Positions 1 through 7,501 of a DNA stretch of 32,519 nt are shown piece by piece. The translations under genes were made by a program, and so were the position numbers. The notes beneath the pieces are model-generated. The model was not told where the DNA came from and did not search any database. It worked only from the letters and a program-made list of their open reading frames with translations. Numbering within the stretch: position 1 is the first letter of the stretch; each line of letters begins with the position of its first letter. The stretch is from contig JAIULY010000014.1 of NCBI GenBank assembly GCA_022565875.1, positions 1 through 32,519 of the forward strand, read 5' to 3'. The stretch is from Schleiferiaceae bacterium. GTDB lineage: Bacteria; Bacteroidota; Bacteroidia; Flavobacteriales; Schleiferiaceae.

Positions 1-377
1 ATTTGGTTTACATAGGTTTCACCCAAAGCCCACAAAGGGTATCAAACATCACCCTCCGTGGCACTCCGTGTTCTAAAAATTGAAAATTGACGAACATCGA
101 AAATCAAACATAACCCTTGGTGAAACTTCGCGGCAAACTTCGAGCAACTTCGTGTTCCAAAAAAAGAATCGAAGAATGAATATCTCAACGCAGTCCCGAA
201 AACGCCGCGCCTAACTCCCTAACTTCCCAACTCCCAAACCCAATGGAAATATGCGCGGAATGAATAACAATTCGTTTCCCGAGCCCTCCGTGCCCCTCCG
301 TGTCCAACTCCGTGCTCCTCAGTGTTCCAAAAAAAGAATCGCAGAATGAATAAAGTATCGTAGTCGCCTGAAAAACC
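1..377. repeat. Non-coding region of short periodic repeats
   Basis: This 377-base stretch has no credible gene. It carries the heptamer CTCCGTG at 54, 64, 286, 296 and 308 with a variant CTCAGTG at 318, spaced 10 to 12 bases apart, and a related heptamer AACTTCG at 124, 136 and 146, also 10 to 12 bases apart. The spacing is close to one helical turn. Similar CACGGAG/CACAAAG-type intergenic repeats are common in Bacteroidota genomes; that statement is from general knowledge, and whether these belong to the same family is inference. The region lies downstream of the minus-strand exonuclease gene, so it may include its transcript end, but no clear terminator hairpin was found. Confidence 0.6.
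153..352. repeat. Direct repeat pair, 30 bases, 170 apart
   Basis: Bases 153-182 and 323-352 are the same 30-mer apart from one substitution (GAAGAATGAA against GCAGAATGAA); each begins TGTTCCAAAAAAAG. Both copies sit directly after a run of the CCGTG- or TTCG-type heptamers, and similarity continues weakly past each copy. The arrangement reads as two copies of a composite intergenic repeat unit of about 170 bases rather than chance similarity. Confidence 0.65.
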
Positions 378-1043
378 TCACAACAACTTCTCCAGTGTTG
401 TAACACCTCGTTTTTCTAATAAGTAAAGCAGTTTCACAAAAAGCAATGCTGTTGCCACGGCGTCACCGCATGCGGTATGGGCGTCGTCTAGTACTACTCC
501 AAAATGCCTGCAAACCGCCTCCAATTGCCAATCTTCTTTTTTACAATGACTGGAGTCGCTATATTTTTCAGAAACTCTACCAATCAAAGCAGCCGTGTCT
601 ACCACACTGTTTAAAAGGCTACAATGGCCATGGCGCTCTAATGCCGCTTGGAGGAAACTCCGCTCGACTGTTGCAAAATGCGCAACGATTACTCCGGTGC
701 CTACTTGCTGCAACAATTGTTTCAGTGCGGTTTGTTCCGCTAGTTTATTCGGGTTTTCGCCAGGAAGTATTTCGTGAATGCCAGCCGTTGCCGAATTGTA
801 AATGGTTTGCTGAACGTGACAATCAAAACTTTTTGACAACAAAACATTGTGTTGCAATACGGGGACACTGCAAATGGATAGCATGCGGTCGGTTTTGGCG
901 TCCAATCCTGTTAACTCTACGTCAATGACATAAAAAGGGACATCTTTTATCAAACGACCACGCATTTTGCTTGGGGTAAATTGCTCGATATACCATTGCC
1001 ATTCGGGTGTTGCCTTTTTTTGAAACCATTTGGTGAACATCAT
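378..1043 (-). CDS. DnaQ-fold (DEDDh) 3'-5' exonuclease family protein
   Basis: A 221-residue protein of the RNase T/DnaQ exonuclease superfamily. The ExoI motif is visible as D41-V-E43-L-T-G, and the ExoIII motif as H-T-A-C-G-D near the C-terminus (HxAxxD, the DEDDh type). The ExoII segment reads AHFATVERSFL, which keeps the usual histidine but lacks the common Asn-x-x-Phe-Asp spelling, so metal coordination there may differ. It starts with two consecutive ATG codons; the first is taken. Only 32 bases separate it from the stop of the upstream cNMP/CBS/nucleotidyltransferase gene on the same strand, so the two are probably one operon. The pairing of such an exonuclease with a DUF294-type protein recurs in other bacteria (general knowledge). 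Substrate is unknown; it is unlikely to be the replicative proofreading subunit given its neighbour. Confidence 0.82.
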   Translation of the reverse strand: MMFTKWFQKKATPEWQWYIEQFTPSKMRGRLIKDVPFYVIDVELTGLDAKTDRMLSICSVPVLQHNVLLSKSFDCHVQQTIYNSATAGIHEILPGENPNKLAEQTALKQLLQQVGTGVIVAHFATVERSFLQAALERHGHCSLLNSVVDTAALIGRVSEKYSDSSHCKKEDWQLEAVCRHFGVVLDDAHTACGDAVATALLFVKLLYLLEKRGVTTLEKLL

Positions 1044-1075
1044 GCTTTTTTGAGTGTGTTACTTGTCTAAGGTTG

Positions 1076-2962
1076 TCAGCGTATGTAAGCTGTTTGAAAA
1101 CGCACTTCGAGTATTTGTTGCAGTTGTGAGATAATGTCGAAAATGTTGCGCAAGGACTGCTGTTCGAGTTTGCCCAACTGTTGCGGATCAAAATAGCGAC
1201 CACTGTCGTTGTTGGTGAATCCAAATTGTGCTTTCATGCGAATGATATACGTGATGGCGTCACCTGCACTCTCGAAAAGTTCCTGATTGTTGGTGTCTAT
1301 CGCCATGAGTTTCCGAAAGCGCGCAGCTGTATTTGTAGTGGTTATTCCGGCGTGCAATGCTAGGACTCTCCCACAGTCTATTAGTGGTAAAGCAGCCCGC
1401 AGTTTCAAATCAAACTCATTTTTATTTGGCCCTTCTCTTTCTAGGATAAGGTTTCTAAAGAAGCTCAAAGGCGGAGGTGTAGTGAGCGCATCACTTGCAA
1501 GGTGTCCCAAAAAAACAGGATGAGCTTGTACCAATTGAATAAGGGTTTCTCGAAGCTCCTCTGCCAACCAATTTGCGGTGCCTAGGGGCTTGAAGTCAAT
1601 AAAAATGGTGGTGAGTAAGATAGCTGCTTTGTCTGGCTTTTCTATCCAAGAATGAAAGTAAGTCTTCCATTGTCTCAGCGACACGCACCATTTGGGATTG
1701 TTGGCCATGATGCCCGCCGGGTCGTTTTCGAAACCCATGTATTCGAGTTGGCTTGAAACGCGATTGGCCAACGTCAAAAAGTAAGTTTCAAAGCCATCCT
1801 TTTCGAGTATCAGGGCATGGTCTTGATCGGTGCGCTGTATTTGCTCGCTCCGGCCTAAACTACCCAATGCGATCCAGCAAAACTCACAAGGCGGTGGGCC
1901 GAGTTCTTCAATGGCAAGTTGAAGCAAGCGCGCCGTCAACTTTTCATTGATGGCCGTAGCTATTCTGCAAATGATTTCGGTGTCTACGTTATTATTGATA
2001 TACCGCTTGAGTAATTCTGCGGCACGAAGTCGCAAATCACGGAGTTTTTTGTAGTCGCTGTGCACGTGCATTTCCCGCAAAATCACAGCTGGATTAGCAC
2101 CTTGCTCTAGCAGCAAGTCGTGTTCGGTAATCATGCCCACAACGGTGCTTTGACTGGTGCCGTCCGCGGTAATGCAGAGGTGGTGGACTTGTCTGTTGAG
2201 CATTTCCACCAGGTATTCTGTTTGTGTGAGGTCTGGGGGGCTGCAAAGTACGGGGGCACTCATTATGGTTGTTACGGCCTCTGTAATGGTGCGCAACCCG
2301 GTGGCTACTTTGGTCCTGAAGTCGCGGTCGGTAATAATCCCAAGGGGTTCTTGTTTTTCATTGACAACCAAAACAGAACCCACTTTCTTGGCGGTCATCA
2401 CCAGCGCTGCATCGCGAATGCTTGCACTAGGGCTGCAAGTGACGAGCTTTTTCCTGCCACTCAATCGCACTTGGCTGTTTAGCAAATCGGGAGCTGCGTC
2501 TGAGGCGGCTTCGGTTAGGGGTTTTTTGAATGTTGCTTTTGCTAATGCTTTACCAGAAGCAAAACCTGAGGCAAAATACAAGGCAATCTGTGGATTTTTG
2601 TCGATAATCTTGCGGCCTGCTTCTAGCGGTATTGCATATACAAGCGCATCTTCGTCGGCTTTGGCACTGGCCAAGTAGTTGTCGTTGGCCAAAAGCGCAC
2701 GGACGCCAAAAACATCGCCAACATCACAAATATCGTAGAGGATGTCGCCATGGGAACTTTCAATCCGGACACTGCCCTCGCGCACGACGTAAAACTCAGG
2801 ATTTGGCTTTTGCCCCTCTTCAAAAAGGAGCGCACTTTTGGCTATGTAGCGAATATCCACCTCATTGGCTAAGGGCATAAGGTCTGCCAGTGGCAAAAGC
2901 TGAAAAGGCGGGAATTGCTGTAAAAACTCAGCAACGCGTTTCGAAATTTGGTTAGCGCTCAT
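1076..2962 (-). CDS. cNMP-binding / CBS pair / DUF294 nucleotidyltransferase-like protein
   Basis: A 628-residue soluble multidomain protein. Residues about 15-135 resemble a cyclic-nucleotide-binding beta-roll (FYVVREGSVRIES, then GDVFGVRALL). Residues about 165-290 form two CBS motifs (VGSVLVV..PLGIITDRDF and VVGMITEHDLL). From about 300 there is a DUF294 nucleotidyltransferase region with G367-S-L-G-R-S-E-Q and D379-Q-D381, the GS..DxD signature of the GlnD-like pol-beta fold, followed by the DUF294 C-terminal region. These families suggest ligand-sensing N-terminal modules controlling a nucleotidyltransferase, but target and ligand are not known. It heads a two-gene operon with the exonuclease, divergent from gcvH across 192 bases. 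In Proteobacteria similar proteins often lie near acetate-use genes; no such gene is present here. Confidence 0.85.
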   Translation of the reverse strand: MSANQISKRVAEFLQQFPPFQLLPLADLMPLANEVDIRYIAKSALLFEEGQKPNPEFYVVREGSVRIESSHGDILYDICDVGDVFGVRALLANDNYLASAKADEDALVYAIPLEAGRKIIDKNPQIALYFASGFASGKALAKATFKKPLTEAASDAAPDLLNSQVRLSGRKKLVTCSPSASIRDAALVMTAKKVGSVLVVNEKQEPLGIITDRDFRTKVATGLRTITEAVTTIMSAPVLCSPPDLTQTEYLVEMLNRQVHHLCITADGTSQSTVVGMITEHDLLLEQGANPAVILREMHVHSDYKKLRDLRLRAAELLKRYINNNVDTEIICRIATAINEKLTARLLQLAIEELGPPPCEFCWIALGSLGRSEQIQRTDQDHALILEKDGFETYFLTLANRVSSQLEYMGFENDPAGIMANNPKWCVSLRQWKTYFHSWIEKPDKAAILLTTIFIDFKPLGTANWLAEELRETLIQLVQAHPVFLGHLASDALTTPPPLSFFRNLILEREGPNKNEFDLKLRAALPLIDCGRVLALHAGITTTNTAARFRKLMAIDTNNQELFESAGDAITYIIRMKAQFGFTNNDSGRYFDPQQLGKLEQQSLRNIFDIISQLQQILEVRFQTAYIR

Positions 2963-3079
2963 GCGTATTTGTAAAACAACTAAATTAGCAAATAGTAAGC
3001 AAATAAGGGGTAGCGATTTAAAAAAAATTATAAATTCAATTTATCTGGGCTTAACACACTGTTACCTCGCAAAATATTT

Positions 3080-3087
3080 TAATTTTG
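3080..3087 (+). promoter_or_regulatory. Candidate -7 box upstream of gcvH
   Basis: TAATTTTG matches the Bacteroidota -7 consensus TAnnTTTG exactly and is followed by C, as is common. No good TTG -33 box is seen at the expected 19-21 base spacing, so the assignment rests on the -7 element alone. It would give a leader of about 60 bases before the gcvH ATG. Confidence 0.4.
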
Positions 3088-3097
3088 CGGCGCTCAT

Positions 3098-3120
3098 GGT
3101 TGCCTTGAGTTAAGGCAGCT
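3098..3120 (+). promoter_or_regulatory. Hairpin in the gcvH leader
   Basis: TGCCTT at 3101-3106 pairs with AAGGCA at 3112-3117 around a five-base loop, and wobble pairs extend the stem outwards to 3098-3120. It would lie within a few bases of the predicted transcript start. It is too small to be a glycine riboswitch; it may stabilise the 5' end of the message. Confidence 0.35.
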
Positions 3121-3154
3121 AAAAGGAACTTCTCAACAATAAACGCTACACATT

Positions 3155-3535
3155 ATGCAAGTGCCAACAGAATTAAAGTTTACAAAAGATCACGAGTGGG
3201 TGAGTATTGACGGTGATATCGCTACTATTGGCATCACAGACTTTGCTCAAGGCGAACTCGGGGATATCGTATTTGTAGAAATCGAAACCTTAGATGAAAC
3301 CTTGGACCAAGAAGAAGTTTTTGGTTCTATCGAAGCTGTAAAAACGGTTTCAGATTTGTTTATGCCTGTTGGCGGTGAAATCATTGAGGTGAACGAAGAA
3401 ATAGATGGTAGCCCAGATGTCATCAATGAAGACCCCTACGGTAAGGGTTGGTTGATTAAAGTGAAAGTTTCTGATGTCTCGCAGTTCGACACATTGCTCG
3501 ATGCAGAAGCGTACAAAGAATTGATCGGTGCTTAA
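3155..3535 (+). CDS. gcvH: Glycine cleavage system H protein
   Basis: A 126-residue lipoyl carrier protein, the usual length for GcvH. It shuttles the aminomethyl group of glycine between the P and T proteins of the glycine cleavage complex in the cytoplasm. The N-terminus KFTKDHEWV and the segment GITDFAQGELGDIVFVE are typical, and the lipoylated lysine is K63 in the context GSIEAVKTVSDL. No gcvP or gcvT is present in the window, so the complex is encoded at dispersed loci, as is common in Bacteroidota. The stop overlaps the GTG start of the downstream VanZ-like gene, which indicates co-transcription and probably coupled translation. Confidence 0.97.
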   Translation: MQVPTELKFTKDHEWVSIDGDIATIGITDFAQGELGDIVFVEIETLDETLDQEEVFGSIEAVKTVSDLFMPVGGEIIEVNEEIDGSPDVINEDPYGKGWLIKVKVSDVSQFDTLLDAEAYKELIGA

Positions 3536-3941
3536 TCCCGTTTGGATAAAAAAATACGCTTATACCCCAGCCATTGTCTGGGGTATTTTGATTTTATACT
3601 TCAGTCTTTTGCCTTCCGATGACGTTCCGGGTCAGCTCAAAGAAATGAGCGACCAACTGTTGCACGCGCTTATTTATGGGGGGCTTACTTTACTGCTTAC
3701 CTTGGCGGTAACAGTCAAAAAACCAGAAGAATTTCCTTTTTCCACAGCTCTTTTGTGGTTGGTTTTTGCCACGCTATTTGGTGGTTTAGTGGAATACCTG
3801 CAAGAAACCTACATCCCGGGCAGAGAAGGGGAGTGGCGCGATGTGCTGGCAAATTTCTTGGGAGCAATTTGTGGTCTGATAATTGCGTTTGGTTGCTGGC
3901 GATTGTTTCACAAACAGTGGATCAATTTCCTGAAAAACTAA
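3528..3941 (+). CDS. VanZ-like family membrane protein
   Basis: A 137-residue protein with about four hydrophobic segments (near residues 13-28, 45-62, 72-88 and 105-125). The signature between the third and fourth segments, including GGLVEYLQETYIPGREGEW followed by DVLANFLGA, is typical of VanZ-like proteins. The family is named from teicoplanin resistance, but the function of these Bacteroidota members is unknown and no resistance role should be assumed. The start is GTG at 3528, overlapping the last eight bases of gcvH; no in-frame ATG lies nearby. The gcvH-vanZ-tonB arrangement suggests one transcript with no clear functional link. Confidence 0.85.
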   Translation: MLNPVWIKKYAYTPAIVWGILILYFSLLPSDDVPGQLKEMSDQLLHALIYGGLTLLLTLAVTVKKPEEFPFSTALLWLVFATLFGGLVEYLQETYIPGREGEWRDVLANFLGAICGLIIAFGCWRLFHKQWINFLKN

Positions 3942-3970
3942 AAGGCACTCATCAAAACAATACGTCCAAC

Positions 3971-4696
3971 ATGGCGAACAAGAACTCTCTTCAAAAGTAT
4001 CGTGGGCTTTTTTTTAGCATCGGTATAGTAATGGCTCTTTTTGCCGCTTGGCAGGTGCTTTCTTGGAAAACTTTTGTGAGCAACAGCGCATTGGAAGATA
4101 AGGTTCGCTTGCGCGATTTAAAACCCGATGTCATTCAACCCCCTCAAACACAACCCAAACCACCCGCACCGCCAAAAGAGCACCGCCCACGTAAAGACAA
4201 AGACTTACTCAAAACCTTTGAAATCTCTCTAATCGATGAGGTGTTAAAAGATTTGGATAGCGAGCCAGATTTCGACCCTGTAGCCCCTCTTGCTGAGGTG
4301 CTTGATTTGGGAGAAGATGTGCTTGATACCGCAAACTTTATCCCACTTTGGCAACTAGATCGTCTGCCTATTTTTAAAGGCTGTGAATCCCTCGAAGGTA
4401 CCGAAAGAGACGCCTGCTTACAACAGAGTATCCGTCAGTTTGTGGCGAAAGAATTCAACCCAAAATACATAGCCGCTTTTCCCAACCAAAGTACCGATGT
4501 GAAAATTTATGTTTCTTTCACCATTAAAGAGAATGGGCAAGTGGGAAATATCGAAGTCATCAATCATCAGAATAACGGGCAGTGGCAAGAAGCGATGCGA
4601 GTAATCAAAAGCCTACCAGAATTTCAACCGGCACTATTTCGCGGCAGACCCGTTCAAACCACATTAAAACTTCCCATTCAACTGAGAAGTTACTAA
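3971..4696 (+). CDS. TonB-type energy transducer (first of tandem pair)
   Basis: A 241-residue protein anchored in the inner membrane by one segment near residues 13-32, followed by a proline-rich stretch at 56-69 (PPQTQPKPPAPPK) and a C-terminal TonB domain from about 155. The end LFRGRPVQTTLKLPIQL is the standard Bacteroidota transducer C-terminus. TonB couples the proton-motive force, through ExbB/ExbD, to outer-membrane TonB-dependent receptors. Cys138 and Cys149 flank the TonB domain in the GCE..C pattern shared with the next gene and could form a disulphide in the periplasm (inference). The reading frame is open upstream, but ATG 3971 is chosen because the residues before it overlap the VanZ gene out of frame and the membrane anchor begins just after it. 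Confidence 0.85.
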   Translation: MANKNSLQKYRGLFFSIGIVMALFAAWQVLSWKTFVSNSALEDKVRLRDLKPDVIQPPQTQPKPPAPPKEHRPRKDKDLLKTFEISLIDEVLKDLDSEPDFDPVAPLAEVLDLGEDVLDTANFIPLWQLDRLPIFKGCESLEGTERDACLQQSIRQFVAKEFNPKYIAAFPNQSTDVKIYVSFTIKENGQVGNIEVINHQNNGQWQEAMRVIKSLPEFQPALFRGRPVQTTLKLPIQLRSY

Positions 4697-4708
4697 AAAT
4701 AATTTAAC

Positions 4709-4738
4709 TTGGAAGTAAAGCAAGATTATTTAATTTAG
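4709..4738 (+). promoter_or_regulatory. Candidate promoter for the second TonB gene
   Basis: TTG at 4709-4711, then exactly 19 bases, then TAATTTAG at 4731-4738, which is one base off the Bacteroidota -7 box TAnnTTTG. It lies in the 168-base gap between the two transducer genes and would let the second be expressed separately from the gcvH transcript. Confidence 0.42.
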
Positions 4739-4864
4739 CGCCTTTCGAAAAGCTGGTTGAAAACCGAGCGAAAAGGTTCAAATAAGCTCTTGATGTGCTT
4801 TCAGAATTTACATTAACGGACGTTTAACCTATTGCTTAACAGCTTTAAAAACAAAACTGTAGTC

Positions 4865-5566
4865 ATGAATAGAAAGAATCCAGAAGTTGACCTCGAAAAA
4901 AAGAAAGGTCTGTACGGCCAAATCGGATTAGTCGTCGCCCTTGGCGTTATTTGGGCTGTATTGTCATGGAAAACATATGAACCCGACTTAATTGACCTCG
5001 GTGAAGTAGCCATAATTCTTGATGACGAAATCATTCCGATTACTCAACGCCAAACAACACCACCACCGCCTCCACCTTCTGCCCCCGCAGAAGTGATTCA
5101 AATTGTAGATGATGAAATTGAATTGGAAGACTTCGAATTCGAGCCGGTAGATACGGACCCCGTTGATATCGTGGAGTTCGTTGAAACTGTTGGTGAAGTA
5201 TCTGATGAAATCTTCAACTTCGCTGTTGTAGAAAATCGTCCAGTATTTCCAGGTTGTGAAAACGAACCCACTGAAGAAGCAAAATTCCAATGCTTTCAAC
5301 AATCCCTAATGCGATTTGTGGGCAAGGAATTCAAATTTCCCGAAATGGCACGCAAAATGGGTATTTCTGGTAAAGTATTCGTCACTTTTGTAATCGAAAA
5401 AGACGGTAGCATCTCAAATGTTGTTGTTGCACGGGGCGTGGATAAGTTGCTGGATGATGAAGCCATTCGTGTGGTGAAGAAAATCCCAAACATGACCCCT
5501 GCCAAGCAACGGGGCAAACCCGTTCGGATGTCGTACACCCTTCCTATCAATGCTAAAATTCAATAA
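4865..5566 (+). CDS. TonB-type energy transducer (second of tandem pair)
   Basis: A 233-residue paralogue of the preceding gene with the same plan: membrane anchor at about 18-36, proline run at 66-73, acidic linker (roughly 78-115) and TonB C-terminal domain from about 150, ending GKPVRMSYTLPINAKIQ. Cys131 and Cys143 keep the paired-cysteine pattern. Its TonB domain is the more canonical of the two (FPEMARKMGISGKVFVTFVI). ATG 4865 is preferred over an in-frame TTG at 4832, because the upstream extension adds nothing recognisable. The 168-base gap before it holds its own candidate promoter, and a strong terminator follows 20 bases after the stop. Which receptors it serves cannot be told; no TonB-dependent receptor gene is in the window. 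Confidence 0.9.
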   Translation: MNRKNPEVDLEKKKGLYGQIGLVVALGVIWAVLSWKTYEPDLIDLGEVAIILDDEIIPITQRQTTPPPPPPSAPAEVIQIVDDEIELEDFEFEPVDTDPVDIVEFVETVGEVSDEIFNFAVVENRPVFPGCENEPTEEAKFQCFQQSLMRFVGKEFKFPEMARKMGISGKVFVTFVIEKDGSISNVVVARGVDKLLDDEAIRVVKKIPNMTPAKQRGKPVRMSYTLPINAKIQ

Positions 5567-5586
5567 AAAATAATAGTTACACACAT

Positions 5587-5625
5587 AATCCTGGCGCTGT
5601 ATGCTCATACAAGCCAGGATTTTTT
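5587..5625 (+). terminator. Rho-independent terminator after the TonB pair
   Basis: AATCCTGGC at 5587-5595 pairs perfectly with GCCAGGATT at 5613-5621, and the loop region contains a further pairing block (TGTATG with CATACA). Six T residues at 5620-5625 follow the stem. It separates the transducer genes from cysQ, which must therefore have its own promoter in the 40 bases after it or depend on read-through. Confidence 0.8.
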
Positions 5626-5666
5626 GTTGGCTGAAATTTTCTTAAACCCAACCAAAACGTTGACTT

Positions 5667-6473
5667 ATGATTGACAAGAATATCTTTAATGACGCGGTAA
5701 AAGCAGCTGTACTCGGTGGACATGCCATAATGGAAGTGTATGAGTCTGCCAACTTTGAAGTAGAGCAAAAAGGTGACAACTCGCCCCTTACACTGGCCGA
5801 CCGCAAGGCTCATGAAGCAATTGTTGCTATTTTAGAGCAACACCCCATTCCTATATTGAGCGAAGAGGGCAAATCTATTCCTTACGAAACGCGTAAAAGT
5901 TGGAAACAAATGTGGATTGTAGACCCGCTTGATGGCACTAAAGAGTTTATTAAGCGAAATGGTGAGTTTACAGTGAATATCGCTTTAGTGGAAGGTGGTG
6001 TACCCATTTTAGGTATCATTTACGTGCCCGTAACAAAGTTGTTGTACTTTGGTGTGCAAGGTGTTGGTGCATTTCAAAAGGAAATACAAAATCTTGATGA
6101 CCTCTCTGATTTGATGCAAACAAGTGCAGCACTTCCTATTTCCACTACAAACACCATTACCGTTGTAGGCAGTCGTTCGCATATGAGTCCAGAAACCGAG
6201 GCTTTTGTCGCTCAATTGGCTGAACAACATGGTGCTCCTGAAGTGGCTAGCATGGGTAGTAGCTTGAAAATATGTCTGGTAGCTAGCGGGAAAGCAGATA
6301 TTTACCCGCGTTTTGCTCCAACTATGGAATGGGATACCGCCGCAGGACAAGGCATCGCTCTTGCTGCAGGTTGTGATGTCATTCGAGCTGATGATCGATC
6401 TCCATTGTTATACAACAAAGAAAATCTTTTGAATCCTTGGTTTATCGTAACCAACAAGCGGTTTTCTTGTTAG
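5667..6473 (+). CDS. cysQ: 3'(2'),5'-bisphosphate nucleotidase CysQ
   Basis: A 268-residue inositol-monophosphatase-superfamily enzyme that hydrolyses 3'-phosphoadenosine 5'-phosphate (PAP) to AMP, clearing the inhibitory by-product of sulfate assimilation and sulfotransfer. The metal sites are visible: D45 in LTLADRKAH, E66-E67 in LSEEG, the D86-P-L-D89-G-T motif, and W222-D223-T-A-A-G near the C-terminus. IKRNGEFTVNIAL after the DPLDGT motif is typical of CysQ rather than of inositol monophosphatase. It is followed 35 bases later by a sulfotransferase-like gene, which fits a PAP-scavenging role. Confidence 0.94.
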   Translation: MIDKNIFNDAVKAAVLGGHAIMEVYESANFEVEQKGDNSPLTLADRKAHEAIVAILEQHPIPILSEEGKSIPYETRKSWKQMWIVDPLDGTKEFIKRNGEFTVNIALVEGGVPILGIIYVPVTKLLYFGVQGVGAFQKEIQNLDDLSDLMQTSAALPISTTNTITVVGSRSHMSPETEAFVAQLAEQHGAPEVASMGSSLKICLVASGKADIYPRFAPTMEWDTAAGQGIALAAGCDVIRADDRSPLLYNKENLLNPWFIVTNKRFSC

Positions 6474-6505
6474 TCAAGGTTATAATGCCTCCCCTTACAC
6501 CTTGA
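6474..6505 (+). repeat. Inverted repeat between cysQ and sulfotransferase
   Basis: TCAAGGT at 6474-6480, directly after the cysQ stop codon, is complementary to ACCTTGA at 6499-6505, three bases before the next ATG. There is no T-run, so it is not a terminator; it could fold in the message and affect translation of the second gene. Confidence 0.35.
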
Positions 6506-6508
6506 TAC

Positions 6509-7210
6509 ATGGCCACATTTGACTTTCTCGTAATTGGTGCCGGTAGAAGTGGTACAAGCCTGTTGGCTGCTTTTTTGGATGCACATCCCCAATTGCGCTG
6601 TGGCATGGAGTTTCAATCTGTAGCAACCTTAAGCCATTCTGCCGGTAACTGGCTCAAAAAAGATACGGCTGCTAGACGATTGCAGCGCTTTGTTGCGGCG
6701 TGCAATCGAGAAGCCAATAAACAACCCGAAAAAAGTTGGGGAAACAAAATCACCACAGAACAGCTTGCCTTTTTAAAGCCAGTTGTCCAAAGTCATTATT
6801 ACAAAGAAGTTGAGGGTGCCTTTGCCGGGTTAAAAATTATTTTTGTGCACCGCGATGGGCGAACGTGCATTCCCTCAAAAATTCAACGGGGTGGTAAAAC
6901 ACTACCCGAAGCCATTTCTTATTGGAAAGATGCCGTGGCTTTGGGCCAATGGTTGTTGAAAAATAGACCCAAACAGTTGATGGTTGTACAGTATGAAAAT
7001 TTGGTACAACACCCTGAAGAAACCCTTCAAGACATTTGTGCTTTCCTTGCTATCCCCTATCACCCATCCATGCTTGAGGGGGTAAAAAGTGCTGTGCTGC
7101 CTGAGATGTATCAATTTGGCACGCTGAAAAGGGATTTGAGAACCATTACTAAAGAAGATTGGCATCACACGATTGCTGAAGAATTAGCGCTGTTGGGATA
7201 TACCCAATAG
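6509..7210 (+). CDS. Sulfotransferase family protein
   Basis: A 233-residue P-loop protein. The N-terminal GAGRSGTSLLAAFLDAHP (residues 10-27) is the 5'-phosphosulfate loop of PAPS-dependent sulfotransferases. FVHRDGRTCIPSK (about 112-124) is in the place of the 3'-phosphate-binding motif, with the expected Arg115 and a Ser at 123 eight residues later. VQYENLVQHPEETLQDICAFL near residue 160 is another common family segment. It probably transfers sulfate from PAPS to a carbohydrate or other small acceptor, giving PAP, the substrate of CysQ encoded just upstream; the acceptor is unknown. No transmembrane segment is apparent, so it is predicted cytoplasmic. Other P-loop kinases are a less likely alternative. 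Confidence 0.8.
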   Translation: MATFDFLVIGAGRSGTSLLAAFLDAHPQLRCGMEFQSVATLSHSAGNWLKKDTAARRLQRFVAACNREANKQPEKSWGNKITTEQLAFLKPVVQSHYYKEVEGAFAGLKIIFVHRDGRTCIPSKIQRGGKTLPEAISYWKDAVALGQWLLKNRPKQLMVVQYENLVQHPEETLQDICAFLAIPYHPSMLEGVKSAVLPEMYQFGTLKRDLRTITKEDWHHTIAEELALLGYTQ

Positions 7211-7501
7211 GTTACTATAAAGGGGTTGTTTTTAAAAGAATCACATGTGCCTCTTGTTTTTTCAAAAGAGACGCTAGCTCCTTTTACCGATCCACTTTCA
7301 TTCGCCTAAAGCACTGTGATTCCCCTAAAACCTTTACGTGTTGCAAGAGGCGCAGTGCTAAACAATCAAAGGGCGGAACCACATTGAAATGGAGGCGGTA
7401 ATTTTCGTGTTTCCCCTTAAAATAATTGCACCAATTATCCGTTTTTTGGTGTGTTATTGTCAAAGCTTCTTTTATTTTACGGAACTCATTATCCCATTAT
7501 T
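7211..7501. other. Intergenic region, no gene seen
   Basis: No credible reading frame. AGCACTG at 7310-7316 and CAGTGCT at 7353-7359 form a seven-base inverted repeat with a 36-base loop and no T-run. A TTTTTTGG stretch near 7441 followed by TATTTTAC near 7474 loosely resembles promoter boxes for the barrel gene but the spacing is too long. Nothing firm can be assigned. Confidence 0.4.

Noticed and set aside
1-377. CRISPR array
   Set aside because: Repeats are 7-base units at 10-12 base spacing plus one 30-base pair; there are no regular unique spacers and no cas genes.
185-406. 73-codon minus-strand frame in the left repeat region
   Set aside because: It is made of the CCGTG-type repeats and their flank, overlaps the exonuclease end and shows no domain.
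2157-2678. 173-codon plus-strand frame opposite the cNMP/CBS gene
   Set aside because: Fully antisense to a clearly conserved multidomain protein; composition is that of a shadow frame.
3098-3120. Glycine riboswitch before gcvH
   Set aside because: Only one short hairpin is present; the tandem aptamer structure and its conserved cores are not seen.
7310-7359. Seven-base inverted repeat with a 36-base loop
   Set aside because: Loop too long and no T-run; likely chance.
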